DNA from: Welwitschia mirabilis
Lineage: Eukaryota; Gnetophyta; Gnetopsida; Welwitschiales
NCBI GenBank assembly: GCA_051453625.1
Contig: JBOZIK010000001.1
Coordinates: forward strand, 153,484,526-153,548,525
Reading direction: 5' to 3'
Length of the DNA stretch: 64,000 bases
Position 1 is the first letter of the stretch, and the number at the start of each line of letters is the position of its first letter. The notes under the pieces were generated by a model that ran no database searches, had not been told where the DNA came from, and saw only the letters and a program-made list of their open reading frames with translations. A program made the translations under genes and the position numbers. Shown in pieces: positions 1 through 11,713 of this stretch.

Positions 1-439
1 TTGATATCAAAAATGTTTTACATAGTTTAGAAACTCTACTAATTAAAGCTTACAAAATGTGGGTTATAACATTTATGCTATTAGGACTTGAGCTCTTGAT
101 CCTTGTTTAATAGTAACTTATCTTAACCATCTAAGTTAAGTGTACACATAGAATTATTTTCATGGTAAAGCATAAATAAGATGTGGTCTTAACTATAGGT
201 TATTATAATTTAACATGTTATACCTCAAATTATGTATTACAATTAAATAGCTTATAAAGCACAATTATAAATTTACTTCTCAAAATAACTTTTACCAATT
301 TTATGGAGGCTAGGTTTGCTTTGGTAATGCATGTTAATCCTCTTTTATTAATAAGTATCATCTTCATGGTAAGAGCCTCCTTACACTATTATATTGGTTC
401 TTCATTATGTTTTGATTAATATTTCTCTAATAAAATGCT
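1..439. other. unassigned AT-rich sequence
   Basis: No coding motif, repeat unit or RNA gene can be recognised here. It lies directly upstream of the first recognisable codons of the LINE and may include its decayed 5' untranslated region, but no promoter or boundary is visible. Confidence 0.4.
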
Positions 440-459
440 TACTTTTCAACAGACCATGC

Positions 460-1560
460 TACCATGTCACTGGGTTTAGAAGCTAAGAAATCTACATGGG
501 CTGATATTGTCTCAGGGAATAGAATAAAGATTAATGGCATGAACTTAAATTTTCATCGTCGATAATATACCAATGATAAGTGTGTGTAGATTGAGTTAAA
601 GGAATAAAAGAAAGGTAATAATATTTGGAATAACTACTTGATAGGTTTTATACTTTAATTGTAGCTTCATCCTATTAGAATGAAAAACTTTAATCATGTG
701 AGATGGTTTAAGCAAGGATTACTAGAGGTTTTACATCTGGATAGAGGAGTATTTATTTTTAAATTTAATTCTCTGAAATACATGAATGCTATTTTGGATC
801 AAGGGCCATGGACATTTGATAGCAAACCTCTAATTCTGTAATCATGGAGTTCATATTTGGATTTTGTTACAAAAAATATTAAGTATTTTCCAATTTGGAT
901 AAATTTTTCCAACCTAGAGCCTAATCTCTAGTGTGAATCTCTTTTAAGTAAAATAGCAAGTATTATAGATAGGTCAATTTGCACTAATGCTGTAATAGCA
1001 TGCAAGGGGATACTTTCTTATGCAAGGGTATACTTTAAAGTAAAGATGGATGTTGAATTACCTAAGAAGATTACATTGAAGAGTCTAGATGATAGGAAAT
1101 TCAACCGAAAAGTTTTATATAAATGGCTTCCCAAAAAATGTATCTAATGTAACTTGCTAGAACATACTATGGGGGATTATGCAAAGAGGATAACTAATGT
1201 ATGAAAAGAAAAAGAATCAATTATGGAGAGGGCATATTTAAATAGTAGAGATCAATTAAAATGAAATAAGGAAGGAAATCCATTTAGTGCTAATTATAAT
1301 ACTGAGCCTGAGAATGTTGGGGTAGATAGTAGTAAGGCTAGTTCAAGTAATACTGATACAAATTAGAATAATAAGAAGGGAAAGAAGACTACATCTAGTG
1401 TAGGAAATCATTTAGAACCTTCTACACAATAAGCTAATCAAGATGGCTAAGAATAGAATGGTGATGTAGGGGGCTAATGATCTATGAGTAGGAAAGGGAA
1501 AAAGAAGAAGACTTACTCCAATAACCAACTAGGAAGGAATACCAGGAATAAAGGAAATGC
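460..1560 (+). pseudogene. LINE ORF1 (DUF4283 / zinc-knuckle gag-like protein) remnant
   Basis: ORF1 of plant L1 elements encodes an RNA-binding gag-like protein that packages the element RNA. Visible pieces are KSTWADIVSGNRIKING near 490-540 (the usual N-terminal pattern with Trp-Ala-Asp and Gly-Asn-Arg), then RGVFIFKFNS and ILDQGPWTFDSKPLIL near 740-840, the signature of DUF4283. Next comes YFPIWINFSNLEP near 885-920, then SYARVYFKV near 1018-1040. A short Cys-containing piece (KWLPKKCI, then a Cys and a His) near 1120-1165 is probably the zinc knuckle. The rest, to about 1560, is Lys/Asn/Ser rich as is normal for the C-terminus. Several stops and frame changes interrupt it. The family match rests on pattern recall, not on a search. 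Confidence 0.82.
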
Positions 1561-1584
1561 TTCATCTTTATCAAAGTACTTAAT

Positions 1585-4500
1585 ATGAATATTGCAACAT
1601 GGAATATAAGGGATTTAAATGCTTAAGAAAAGTAAAAATAAATAAGAAACTTAGTTAGATTACATAATTTATATTTAATTAGTTTAGTTAAGACAAAATT
1701 GCATGCCACACTTGTTGAAAGCTATATGCACTGCATTTTGCTAGTTGGTAATTCTCCTATAACTTTAATCACTAAAATAATGGAAGGATACTTATACTAT
1801 GGAATCCTTTAGTTGTTATAGTTATACTTATATATAAATCCTCAAAACTAGTGCATTGTATGGCTAATCCTCTAGATGGCTCTAAGGCTTTTCTTGCTAC
1901 TATTATATATGCTTTCAACACTGCTCCCTAGATAAGTCCATTATGGCATGATTTAAAGGGTCTTTCCTAGTAAATCATGTACCTTTGGCTCTTACTTGGG
2001 GGTTTTAATTTTTTCTTATCCTCTGAGGATAAGTTGAATGAGAGAATTATTACGAGAACAAATATTGAGGATCTATTTGACCTAAATACTAGCCTTAACC
2101 TCTTTAATTTAAATTTTACTAAAGAAATGTTTACTTGAAGTAATTACCACTTAGTTAATGGGAGGATTTTCTATAAACTAAATAGAGCATTAGTGAATAA
2201 CTTATGATTGGCTAACTTTGAGGAGTCTTAATCATAATTCCAACTACTTGAAATCTTTGATCATACCCCTTGCATTATTTACTATAGGAGATCTAATAGA
2301 AAAATGATCCCATTCAGATTTTGTAATAGCTAGACCTTAGATTACACATTTCTTCCATTAGTTGCATCTACTTGAAAACACAATGTATCATGCTATCTTA
2401 TGTATCTACTATCTTAGAGGTTAAAGGCTGTAAAAAGTGCCCTAAAGCAGTTCCATTAGGCCACCTTCAGTAACATCTTACTTAGAATTAAGGCAGCTAG
2501 AAGTTTCCTACTAAATACTTAGCATAATATGCAAGTTAATCCAATTGATCAAGTACTATATAGAGTATAATAATAAGTTTTGATTGAGTTTAGAATGATT
2601 TTGAAATCTAAATCACTTATCCATAAAAAATAACACGGATAGCTTGAATTATAGATGACAACTCTAATTCAACCTTCTTTCATGTACAAATAAGAAATAA
2701 TAAAACATTAAGTAGTATTCATATCTTATATAGGAAATATGGTAACATAATTAATACTCTTATGGGATGTAGAGATGAAATAATTAGTTTCTATTACAAA
2801 TTTCTAGAAACCTCTTCAACACATACTCCTATTCAGTAGCAATGTCTTAATTTGGGTCTAGTGGTTTTAGAGCAATAACGTATTCCCTTGTGTACTACAA
2901 TTACTGATTAGGAGATCCTCCAGGTTCAAAGAGCATTTTAGATGACAAGGCACTTGGTCTTGATGATTTCACATCAACATTCTACAAGAAGACTTAGACT
3001 ATAATTAGGGAGGATGTTAAGGAAGCAAAGAGGAATTTCTTCTCTTCTAGCCAAATGCTAGGTGTTATAAACTTAACAACGTTGGTGCTTATTCCTAAAA
3101 CTAGCTATCCTGGGCTATCCTTTAAATTTAGGCCCATTTCTTATTACAATTTCCTATATAAAAGCATTAATAATATCCTAACATTAAGATTTAAATATGT
3201 AATTGTCTACTTGATAAGTTCTTAACAGGGAGCATTCATTAAAGGAAGAAGTATCATTCATAACATAATGCTAGCACAAGTCAAAATTATGGGAGAAGAG
3301 GTATTATCTCAAGGTGGACACTCAAGATAGATTTAAAAAAGGCATATAACTCATTAGAATGGCTTTTCTTAGAGTAACTACTAAATATTTTGGCTTTCCC
3401 TTCAGGTTCACAAGCTAGATATGAAGTGTGTGAGGACTATATAATACTGCATCTTGATTAATAAGGAACTTTATAAATATTTTAAGGGAAAGAGGGCTAT
3501 TAGGTAGGGGGATATCCCCATTCCTATTTACTTTAGCTATGGAATATTTCTCAAGATTGCTCAAGTATCATATTACATCCATTGGTTTTAGATATCACCC
3601 AAAGTGTTCTCAAGATTGCTCAAGTATTATATTGCATCCATTGGTTTTAGATATTACTCAAAGTGTAGGAGCACAAAGCTAACTTACTTAATGTATGCAA
3701 ATGATTTGATTCTCTCTAACAAAGGTGACCTCATATCAGTGTAAAATTTAGAGCAAGCATTCAGCTCCTTTGCAATATCATCTAGTTTACAAGTAAATAT
3801 TAATAAATCTCATGTGTATGTTGCTAGAATCTCTACTGATATTAGGGCTCTCATCCTGTAAGAATTATATTTTTAAGAATGTTCTTTATGTTTTAGGTAC
3901 TTAGGGGTTTCTCTCACATCAAAGTTCCTATCTATCACTAATTACCTCCCATTGATTGAGAAGATGACAGAGAGGGTACATTGCTAAACAAACAAGTTTC
4001 TCTCCTATGGGGGAGATTAGAGCTTATCAAATCTATCCTAAAAAGCATCCAGCTATATTGGTGTCAAGTTTTCATCCTTCTTAAGAAGGTAATTAAGATG
4101 GTTGAGTCCTTATGTAGGTTCTTCTCATGGCCAGGGAAGGATGGCTCTAAAATAGCACTAGTGGCATGACAAAAAATTACTACCCCTAAGAATGCAAGTG
4201 GACCACAATTGAAGGATTTGCAGATATATAATAAAGGACTTCTCTTCAAGAATATTTGAGCCCTTAATAACAAACAAAACTCATTATGGATTAAATGGAT
4301 TAATGGGTTTTATTTGAAGCAAACCAATGTATGGTATACCCCCATTAAAGAATCCTTCTCCTAGACTTTAAAGAAGATCTTGAAACTTAGGGAGAATGCT
4401 CACAAGTTTGTATAGATAGGAGGCCCACAAATGAGATGTAGGCTCTAAATCATACTTAATGATAGCTACATATTAGGCCTTTTGCAATACTCCCTTTAGA

Positions 4501-5060
4501 GTTTCATGATCATGCAATATTTGGGAAAAGTTTGTCCAACCAAGACACGTTTTTATCTCTTGGTTAATTATGTAAGATAGACCTATGACCAAGGAAAATT
4601 TGGCAAATATTATATTGAACCTAAACCAAACATGTGTTCTATACAAATCCTTCCGCTAAAACAAAAGACCACTTGTACTTCTCTTATTTATTCTTCTCAG
4701 CAATATGGCTTTTAATCTCATAGTTCCTCAGGTTTGATGCTCCTTCATCATAGTGTGAGGTTAAGGCTTGGGTTAAAAAGACATTTATATCAACTAATGT
4801 AAAGAACCACATGCTTAAGGTAGGGCTTGTATCAACCACTTACTTCATATGGTAACATAGGAACCAAATTATCTTTAGAAATGGATGCAGACTTATTTCT
4901 AGAGAATAAAGTTTCAATTACAAATTCAATGGGAAGTATTTAAAAAGATGAAAGATACACCATGCAATAGGATTTGGTGGCAAAAACTAAATATTCAATC
5001 AAATTTTAGGAGGAAGCATTCTACCCAACCTTGAAATGCTGTAATTCATTAAGTGATTTT
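1585..5060 (+). pseudogene. LINE ORF2 (endonuclease, reverse transcriptase, zf-RVT) remnant
   Basis: ORF2 cuts target DNA and reverse-transcribes the element RNA. It opens at ATG 1585 with MNIATWNIRDLNA, the classic APE-type start, followed by the degenerate LVKTKLH (family: ETK). GGFNFFLSSEDK near 2000-2030 matches the GDFN block, and FDHTPCIIYYRRSNRK near 2255-2300 the SDH block. Reverse transcriptase blocks follow: LGLDDF near 2952, TLVLIPKT near 3082, GAFIKGRSIIHNIMLAQ near 3230-3280, KIDLKKAYNSLEW near 3325, and the YADD box changed to YAND at 3694-3705. Then come FRYLGVSLTSKFL near 3895 and the stretch 3981-4169, whose LSYAGR-like and FFSWPGKD pieces are typical. NKQNSLWIKWI near 4270 and degenerate Cys residues near 4600-4690 end the protein. 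Multiple stops, frameshifts and a 59-bp internal duplication show it is non-functional. Confidence 0.9.
3549..3666 (+). repeat. 59-bp tandem duplication inside the LINE RT domain
   Basis: Positions 3549-3607 and 3608-3666 are two copies of one 59-bp unit, each starting TCTCAAGATTGCTCAAGTAT, with only a few differences. The unit lies just before the catalytic YADD box. Since 59 is not a multiple of three it shifts the frame, so it arose after, or caused, loss of function. Confidence 0.95.
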
Positions 5061-5220
5061 TTCCTACATAGTTAATGTTTTAGGCTTTATTTCATGTCTT
5101 TATTTTTTTCTCCAGTTCTCGGAGGGGACTAGGAGTTGGTTATGTCCTTTGCATTTTTTCTATGTAAGGGTCTATACTTAAACTTAAACTTTCATAATTT
5201 TCTTCAATAAAAGGCATGTA

Positions 5221-5542
5221 AGTACATTACTTATAAATCTATAAACATTTCATAATGCAAGATAAACTTGATTATTATTAATAACATTATGTCAATAAAT
5301 ATTACAAATTACTAGAACATTTAAGGTCCTTCAAATTTAACTATCACAATGTATATACATATATAGGTAAAACTCAATTCTTGATGCAACCACTAGATCT
5401 TTCTAGCATCTTCATTTGTAGTGTTTCCTGCACATGCAAGTATGGTATGAGAAATATAATCATCATAGTTTAGAGTATGGACCATGAAAAGGAATAGTTA
5501 TGTATAGGATTTCCAAGAACAGGTAAGAAATTACAAGAATAT
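5221..5542. other. unassigned AT-rich sequence
   Basis: This stretch holds no recognisable coding motif. It separates the LINE 3' tail from the tandem array that follows. Confidence 0.4.
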
Positions 5543-5765
5543 CCAAGATGTACTACTAAAATAATCCAAGATGTACTATCAAAATAATCCAAGATGCATC
5601 ACCAAAATAATCTAATATGTACAGTTAGAATAATCCATGAGTGTAAAAATAATTCAATAAGTAACCAAGAATAATTTAAGAATGCAATGCCAAAATAATC
5701 TAAGATTTTTTGCCAAAATAATCCAAGATGCATTACCAAAATAATTTAAGATGTGACCAAGACCT
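5543..5765 (+). repeat. degenerate 23-bp tandem repeat array
   Basis: About nine diverged copies of a unit near CCAAGATGTACTACCAAAAT follow each other, most with a 23-bp period. The first three copies and the last two are the best preserved; in the middle two units are distorted by small indels. No reading frame is kept open through the array. Confidence 0.85.
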
Positions 5766-5878
5766 TAAGATAGATAAGACAAAAATCAAAATTTCCGAGT
5801 GACGAAATTATGAAAATGAAATAAAAATAACTAGATTTTCAATAAATTTTTCATATATTTTTCTTTTCCTTTTCCTAC

Positions 5879-6232
5879 CTCATTTGGTAATCTCTGGATT
5901 TCTTGTAAAGCTTCCATATATTTTTCTTTTCCTCCACTGCCTTATTAGTGATCTGTGTGGTCCACTGCCTCATTTAGCAATCTATGAATTTATCATAAGT
6001 TTTTCATATATTTTATTTTCCCTCCACTACCTCATTTAAAAATCTGTGAAGTTCATTGCCTTATTTAGAGATTTGTGGAATTCTAATGTTCTCATACTTT
6101 TCTACTTCATTAAGTGATCTATGGAGCTCACTGACTCATTCAATGATCTATGATTCTATCAATTCCACTACCTCATTTGGTGATCTGTGTGTTCTCACAT
6201 TTCATGACCTCATTCAACAATTTGTGAAATTT
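5879..6232 (+). repeat. degenerate higher-order tandem repeat (CTCATTTGGTGATCTGTGG-type)
   Basis: Nine copies of a core close to CTCATTTGGTGATCTGTG occur between 5879 and 6232. The first four units alternate long (about 62 bp, with a TTTTTCATATATTTT-type insert) and short (about 28 bp), giving a roughly 90-bp higher-order period; later units are intermediate. The 85-codon open frame at 6056-6313 lies mostly in this array and is not regarded as a gene. Confidence 0.82.
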
Positions 6233-6649
6233 ATCATTTCTATAAGATCTATTGTTCAAAATATCATAAGAATATGTAAGAATAAGATACATCACCAAGG
6301 TGTAAATCATTAAAAAATGTAAACTTTGGATTATAATCATACTTAACATTTAAAAGATTTATCAAGAAGATAATTAAAACTCATGACCAGGGATACTACA
6401 CAAAATATTTTAATTTATCAAGAAGACGGTAAAAAGATCACCTAATTAAGCCTTAAATAAATGCAAGAATAATGAACAAAATAGAGATTTAAGTAAGAAT
6501 CATATAATGATGCATACAATATTTGAGAATAAACAGGACCACATAAAGATGCAAGAATTAAATAATATCATATAAGAAATAAAATGAAGCCTAAAACTAT
6601 ATAAGATTCAAGAATAAAATACTATTCCAAGATGCAAGAAATAAAGACC

Positions 6650-7556
6650 ATGTAAGAAATAAATGAAGGATCTTAATCCATACCTAAAATTAGATGAAGA
6701 CCTTGAGAACTTTAAAGATTTTAAGAATTTAATGCTTTTCAAGATCCATGTTTCAAAATCACCAAGATCTAATAACAAAGGATTTCTCAAAGATATGATA
6801 ATAAGATAAGAAGGAAGTCCTATTTATAATAAAAGATGTAGAATGTGAAGAGATACAAAGATATGAAGAGATACCTAAGTGTTTAATAACTATTAATCAT
6901 TACCTTGTCAAATCACTGAATGCATTAATATTTCATCATAACAACAAATAATAAATGTTCAATATTCCACTACTTGAAATTATTACAATAAGGAATTGAG
7001 ATAAGCCACTCAGCAAGTAATTCTAATAGATACATAAAAATTATTTTTCATAATGAATAAATGTTAAGCAATATAAAGTACAACATCATAATTATGGATG
7101 TTACTTAGCATGTACTACTAAGATAAAATATTAAAATAAGCCAACATAGTACATCCTAATAATTATAGCTATTACAAGAATAATTCACATGCAATAAAAT
7201 AAGAAAATATAATAATCATGATATATTAAATGCAATAGCCATAAAAAGAAAATAAAATAATATTAATAGACGACTAATTTACCCACTAAAAAATTATCAT
7301 TACTAAATAAGAAAATACTACAAAAATAATATTATTAATTATGGTTATTATAAAATTTTTTAAAATAATAACTACAACATATCAATTTTTAACAAAATAA
7401 ATAATACATCTCAAATAATAATATTATACTAATAAATAAAGAATAAATAAACAATACAGGAATTAAATTAGCTTAGTAGCTTCTACTAGATGAAAATTAT
7501 TTTTATTTATTTATTTAGGGTAAATCCTTAGGCCTTTAACATCTGGATGTGATAAA
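6650..7556 (-). repeat. LTR-like sequence, left copy (minus orientation)
   Basis: The right 290 bp (about 7270-7556) is clearly homologous to 12670-12962 in the same orientation, including the shared end that reads TTATCACATC on the minus strand. Weaker similarity continues leftwards to about 6650. A minus-strand TATA-like box (complement of CCTATTTATAATAAAAG, near 6819-6835) corresponds to one in the right copy. Read on the minus strand, a start close to TGTTATCACATC would suit a gypsy-type LTR. The left boundary, primer site and polypurine tract are not visible, so the class is uncertain. Confidence 0.55.
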
Positions 7557-8672
7557 TTCAAAATATAAGGATCATTTAAAAGATATTTATTAACCTCATC
7601 TGAGAAACACTTTCTATCATAACATAATAGTTATGTATATTATCATATCAATGTTTCTTATAAAAAGGTAAAATATACTCAATAAGAAAAAGTATCATCA
7701 ATAGAGAAAATATCTAAACAAGAAGAAGAAAATGCCACAAGAACATAGTAAAATCATAGTGATTACAAAACTATCATTCAAAACAAATTAACTACTATTG
7801 AAACATATTGTAGTTAGTATCACCCAATGCCATTTGATCTAGTCATCATTATTACTCATGAATAAACAATGATGGCTTAGCAATTACTATGAGAAATCAG
7901 ATACAAACCATATTTTAAGGGTTATAGATGATGGGAGATTTTGATAAGAAATATAACAATTATAGATAACCTTCATAATTAAGAAGGTGAGTGAAACTCA
8001 ATTAGGTATGTAATATTATAAAAGTCCCTACAAAGGACTATTAACATGTATGACCTATGTATGACCTTTAACATTTATTATAAATTATAATTAATAAGAA
8101 AAGTTAAACTTAGTTAGGTTTCTAATACCATAGTAGTTGGACTTAATTGCCATTAATATTCATGATCTATGCATGATGTTTAATAATAGTTACAATATAA
8201 CCACTATAAATAAGTAGGATTCTTAATGCCACAATGGTTATCTATGATCAATGTACATAAGGCATAGTGCCATTAAGAGCCATGAACTTAATGGTGATTA
8301 ATGAATAAGAATGATAATTGATGGGACCTAATAGTTATCAGATCCTTGATATGATACTTATTAACTTTAATAATATAAAACACATAACTTTGGCTATTGT
8401 TATTTTGTAACTATCATATTATACATCATTTTTATAGTAGTTTCTTTATTAACTATGGTAAAGAAATAAAGATGTTATTTCTTTGTTTATACTATATTAT
8501 AGTTTTATAGTAGTTTCTCTTCTAATAATTGTAAATAAATGAAGATTTCATTAGTTGTTATAGGAATTATCAAGTTCCCACCCAAAAAAAAAAAAAAGAT
8601 CGATTTTTTTAAAAAAAAATTGGAGAACAACTTTCATATATATTATACAAAAACTAGATTTGAAAATATATA
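7557..8672. other. internal non-coding sequence between the LTR-like copies, left part
   Basis: No protein motif is recognised. It contains the 115-bp degenerate repeats described separately and ends in A-rich and T-rich runs (8583-8620) next to an assembly gap. If the flanking LTR-like pair is real, this would be part of a non-autonomous internal region. Confidence 0.4.
7985..8290. repeat. degenerate tandem repeat, period about 115 bp
   Basis: Two diverged copies start near 7985 and 8099 and a partial third near 8215. Shared landmarks are GTGAAACTCAATTAGG / GTTAAACTTAGTTAGG and ATGTATGACC / CTATGCATGATG at equivalent offsets. They were recognised by eye and are strongly diverged. Confidence 0.55.
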
Positions 8673-8772
8673 NNNNNNNNNNNNNNNNNNNNNNNNNNNN
8701 NNNNNNNNNNNNNNNNNNNNNNNNNNNNNNNNNNNNNNNNNNNNNNNNNNNNNNNNNNNNNNNNNNNNNNNN
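8673..8772. other. assembly gap (100 N)
   Basis: Exactly 100 undetermined bases, the conventional size for a scaffold gap of unknown length. It follows long A and T runs, a likely cause of the break. Confidence 0.99.
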
Positions 8773-11339
8773 CCACTAATTTAACCACTAGTTTAGCCAC
8801 TAATTTGTAACACTCTCTTTTATCTTACCCAAATTAAAAACTAATTTTTTATCTTATTCTTTTTTCTTTAATATTTTTATTAATAAAAACAATGTAACTT
8901 AGGATCAAATTCTACTTACTCCTAAATTAAAATTTCTATATTCTATAAAAGATAAATCATATTAATACCATATATTTACCTATAATTAATTTCTAGGTTA
9001 TTTTAGTTTATAAACAATAGCAATGTCATAAGTTTATGTCCTTCATTTATTTCTAGTTTTTTGTCACATAAAAGATAGCTTGTGAATAGATAAGAGATGT
9101 AAACTTCTTGTTAACATACATGGATAAATTTTAAGGATAAGACCTAACCAATATAATAAGAGGTTGCAACTCTAGTTAATGGCATTCCAACTCAATATTC
9201 GACCACCCTCTAGGTGTGATTTGATTTTACTTTAGGTTTTAAACTATAAAAACATGGATGAGTACAACTCTATAAGATTTTACTTCATTTTGATCTACTC
9301 CCAATACAGGTGACAAGTGGTATGTAAGGTAGATGCATGCTTACAAATGACCCCCATTCTTTGAAGCATCTTTAGATGTTGCAACATGATCCATCAATAC
9401 CAATGGCTCAAGATATTAAGTTAGAGTAAGTTCATCCATAGGTAGGATAGGATAGTAACAATAAAGTAGACTTCTAAAAGAGTATTATAAAAAAATGCAA
9501 TGTAACCCACACTGATGATGAAATCCAAGTGTGGGGATGAACATTATGAGAATTATCTTGATTTAGTCCTATTCAGTGAATATACTATACAAATGCATAC
9601 AAAAAACTCTAAGTAATATGGATATTTAATGAATGATTTACCTAATTATAATAATTCTAGTTATCATTTGGTTTATTTTATAGAAACAAACATAAAAAAA
9701 AGCAGACATATAAGAATATTTCTTTTTCCAGGATTATAATAATGAAAATCTAGATAAGGTAATAGTCTTTTCTTTTCTTTTCTATCTAAATAAAGGAAAT
9801 ATTATTTTCATTTTCTTTCAATAATAAATAAAAATAAAATAACGTACTTAAATAAACTAAAACATACCTGGATCTATGTTAATCCTAAAAACACTCTTCC
9901 ATGCTCATATGATAGTCTCCATCGATTGGTGTAAAAAAGATAAACAAAAGAAATTATAGCTTAAGCGTAATTGTTAAGAAATAATTGTTTATCCAAGATG
10001 TCATATGGCTATGTTATATGTCAATAAAAAAATAAACAATAAGATAGAGACTACTTATGTCACTTAACTACTAAGGTAAAAACTCTTATAAGTACGCACA
10101 TTCAAAGTGTGCTAAGGAAAAAGTGTAAAAGAGGTATTTCTACAATTAAATACCACTTATAGATAATTTAACTTAACTCTACTAGTAAAACATATTTTAT
10201 ATACTTAACTTCAATCATTAATTATAACATTTTTAGGCTCTAGGAAAACATCATAGTTAAAATTCAAGAATTAATTAATTATGAAGCAAAAAGTAAATTA
10301 TAGTACTTTTTCAGAAACTAGACACATAATAGGTTCCTCATAATCTAACTTCAACTATCTTGAAATTATAAAAGTATTATTTCTAACTTTATCATTTAAG
10401 GCTAAAAACAACCAAATTTTCTAAAATTACAATCATCCTACACTACACTAAAATGACCATAAATTTTAACATAATTTGAGTTTTTAAATGATTTAAAATG
10501 TTTTGAAAATATTATTCAATTTCCTATAATCTAGGATACTCAAGTTTACAAATATGTTGATAGATAGGTATAGAAATTAAATTTCTTTCTTACTATTTTC
10601 TACATTTATTTTCTAACATATTTTAATAAATAAACCTTTTAAAACTAATTACTGATTAAAAAATTACTATTTTTACATTTGCATGTTTATGACATAATCA
10701 TATATTTATGAAAAATAGTTTACTAATTTATACCTACTAATAATAAGATATGCTATTTTTATCCTATGCCTCTATTCTGGTAATTTAATTTTCACCATAA
10801 CAAAAATATGATAAATTTTTTACAACTACTTAAGTAATAACTTAAATTAATAAAATAATGGATATACAAGGTAATTAGTTATAGAAAGACAAATTAATTA
10901 TAAAAATAAAATCATCATTATAGAAATAAAATTCAAATCAATTAGAAAAAACCATTTACTATAAGCCTTGAGATTTCTCGTGGAAGAGTACTAACCTAAA
11001 GAAAATTTTGAAAAGCAAACTTTACCCCTAATAAAATGGTCCTAATGCATAATAAATAGAAATAAATATAATAATAAAATAAATATGGATACAAAAATTT
11101 CATTTTTTTCTTTTTTTATATTGAACCCCCTGGGCACTTAGCCATAATCATCCATTAGTAATCCATCATCATTAAGCATAAGAGACCCCTTCATATCTAA
11201 CTATAACATATTACTAGATGCTAATTGGAGGAGATAATATTTTATAACATAATTGCATAAAAGCTATAAATAATTTCATAGTAAAATATCACATCATTCC
11301 AATAGGAAAAAAAGAGATCATATGGATAATAATAGTAAT
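8773..11339. other. unassigned AT-rich sequence with one LTR/primer-site-like junction
   Basis: Apart from the possible LTR end near 9244-9330 I see no coding motif in this 2.5-kb stretch. Near 11127-11140 there is a short G/C-rich patch (complement of CCCCCTGGG). It may belong to the internal region of the LTR-like pair on either side. Confidence 0.35.
9244..9330 (+). promoter_or_regulatory. possible LTR TATA box and primer-binding site
   Basis: A TATA-like CTATAAAAAC at 9244-9253 is followed about 65 bp later by ACAAGTGGTATGTAAGGT, in which TGGTAT at 9318-9323 resembles the start of the tRNA-Met primer site TGGTATCAGAG of plant LTR elements. No LTR start and no gag motif were recognised, so this may be a decayed 5' LTR end or chance. 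Confidence 0.3.
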
Positions 11340-11448
11340 AAGCTTACTTGGAATGATTAGTAAGATCTTGATAGTTGAAGACAATGAAGATCTAAGCTCA
11401 AGATTTTCTTAGTTCCAAGATTCTAAGATTCAAGCTCTATAGGCAAGA

Positions 11449-11450
<2 letters not shown>

Positions 11451-11520
<70 letters not shown>

Positions 11521-11629
11521 CAGAGAGAGNNNNNNNNNNNNNNNNNNNNNNNNNNNNNNNNNNNNNNNNNNNNNNNNNNNNNNNNNNNNNNNNNNNNNNN
11601 NNNNNNNNNNNNNNNNNNNNNNNNNNNNN

Positions 11630-11710
<81 letters not shown>
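11451..11710 (+). repeat. compound (GT)n/(GA)n microsatellite interrupted by a gap
   Basis: A pure GT run of 69 bp (11451-11519) is followed by ACAGAGAGAG, a 100-N gap, a second GT run (11630-11659) and a GA run (about 11662-11709). All open frames here are only repeated Val-Cys, His-Thr or Glu-Arg codons and are artefacts. Confidence 0.98.
11530..11629. other. assembly gap (100 N)
   Basis: 100 undetermined bases inside a microsatellite. The order GT, GA, gap, GT, GA suggests either two compound arrays or one array whose ends were joined wrongly. Confidence 0.99.

Positions 11711-11713
<3 letters not shown>

Larger units (their letters stand above)
440..5220 (+). mobile_element. degenerate near full-length plant L1-type LINE
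   Basis: All parts of a plant L1 retrotransposon occur in order on the plus strand: an ORF1 with the DUF4283 pattern, an endonuclease, a reverse transcriptase and a C-terminal Cys/His region, followed by a short 3' tail ending near ATAAAAGGCATG. The element is dead: every domain has in-frame stops and frameshifts. Many stops sit where the family has Trp or Gln, so they fit C:G to T:A transitions. The 5' end is set only by the first ORF1 codons. The 3' end is inferred from a G-rich stretch (5115-5145) and the following AT-rich tail. No target-site duplication was found by eye. Confidence 0.88.

Noticed and set aside
4064-4273. 69-codon minus-strand open frame
   Set aside because: It is the shadow of the plus-strand LINE ORF2.
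6056-6313. 85-codon open frame
   Set aside because: It lies mostly in the alternating tandem repeat array and has no family motif.
6608-6790. 60-codon minus-strand open frame
   Set aside because: It lies in the LTR-like region among AAGAATAAAAT-type repeats and shows no motif.
7507-7525. TTTAGGG as a telomere-type repeat
   Set aside because: Only one unit occurs; there is no array.
8539-8784. 81-codon open frame
   Set aside because: Forty percent of it is an N gap and the rest is poly-A derived Lys codons.
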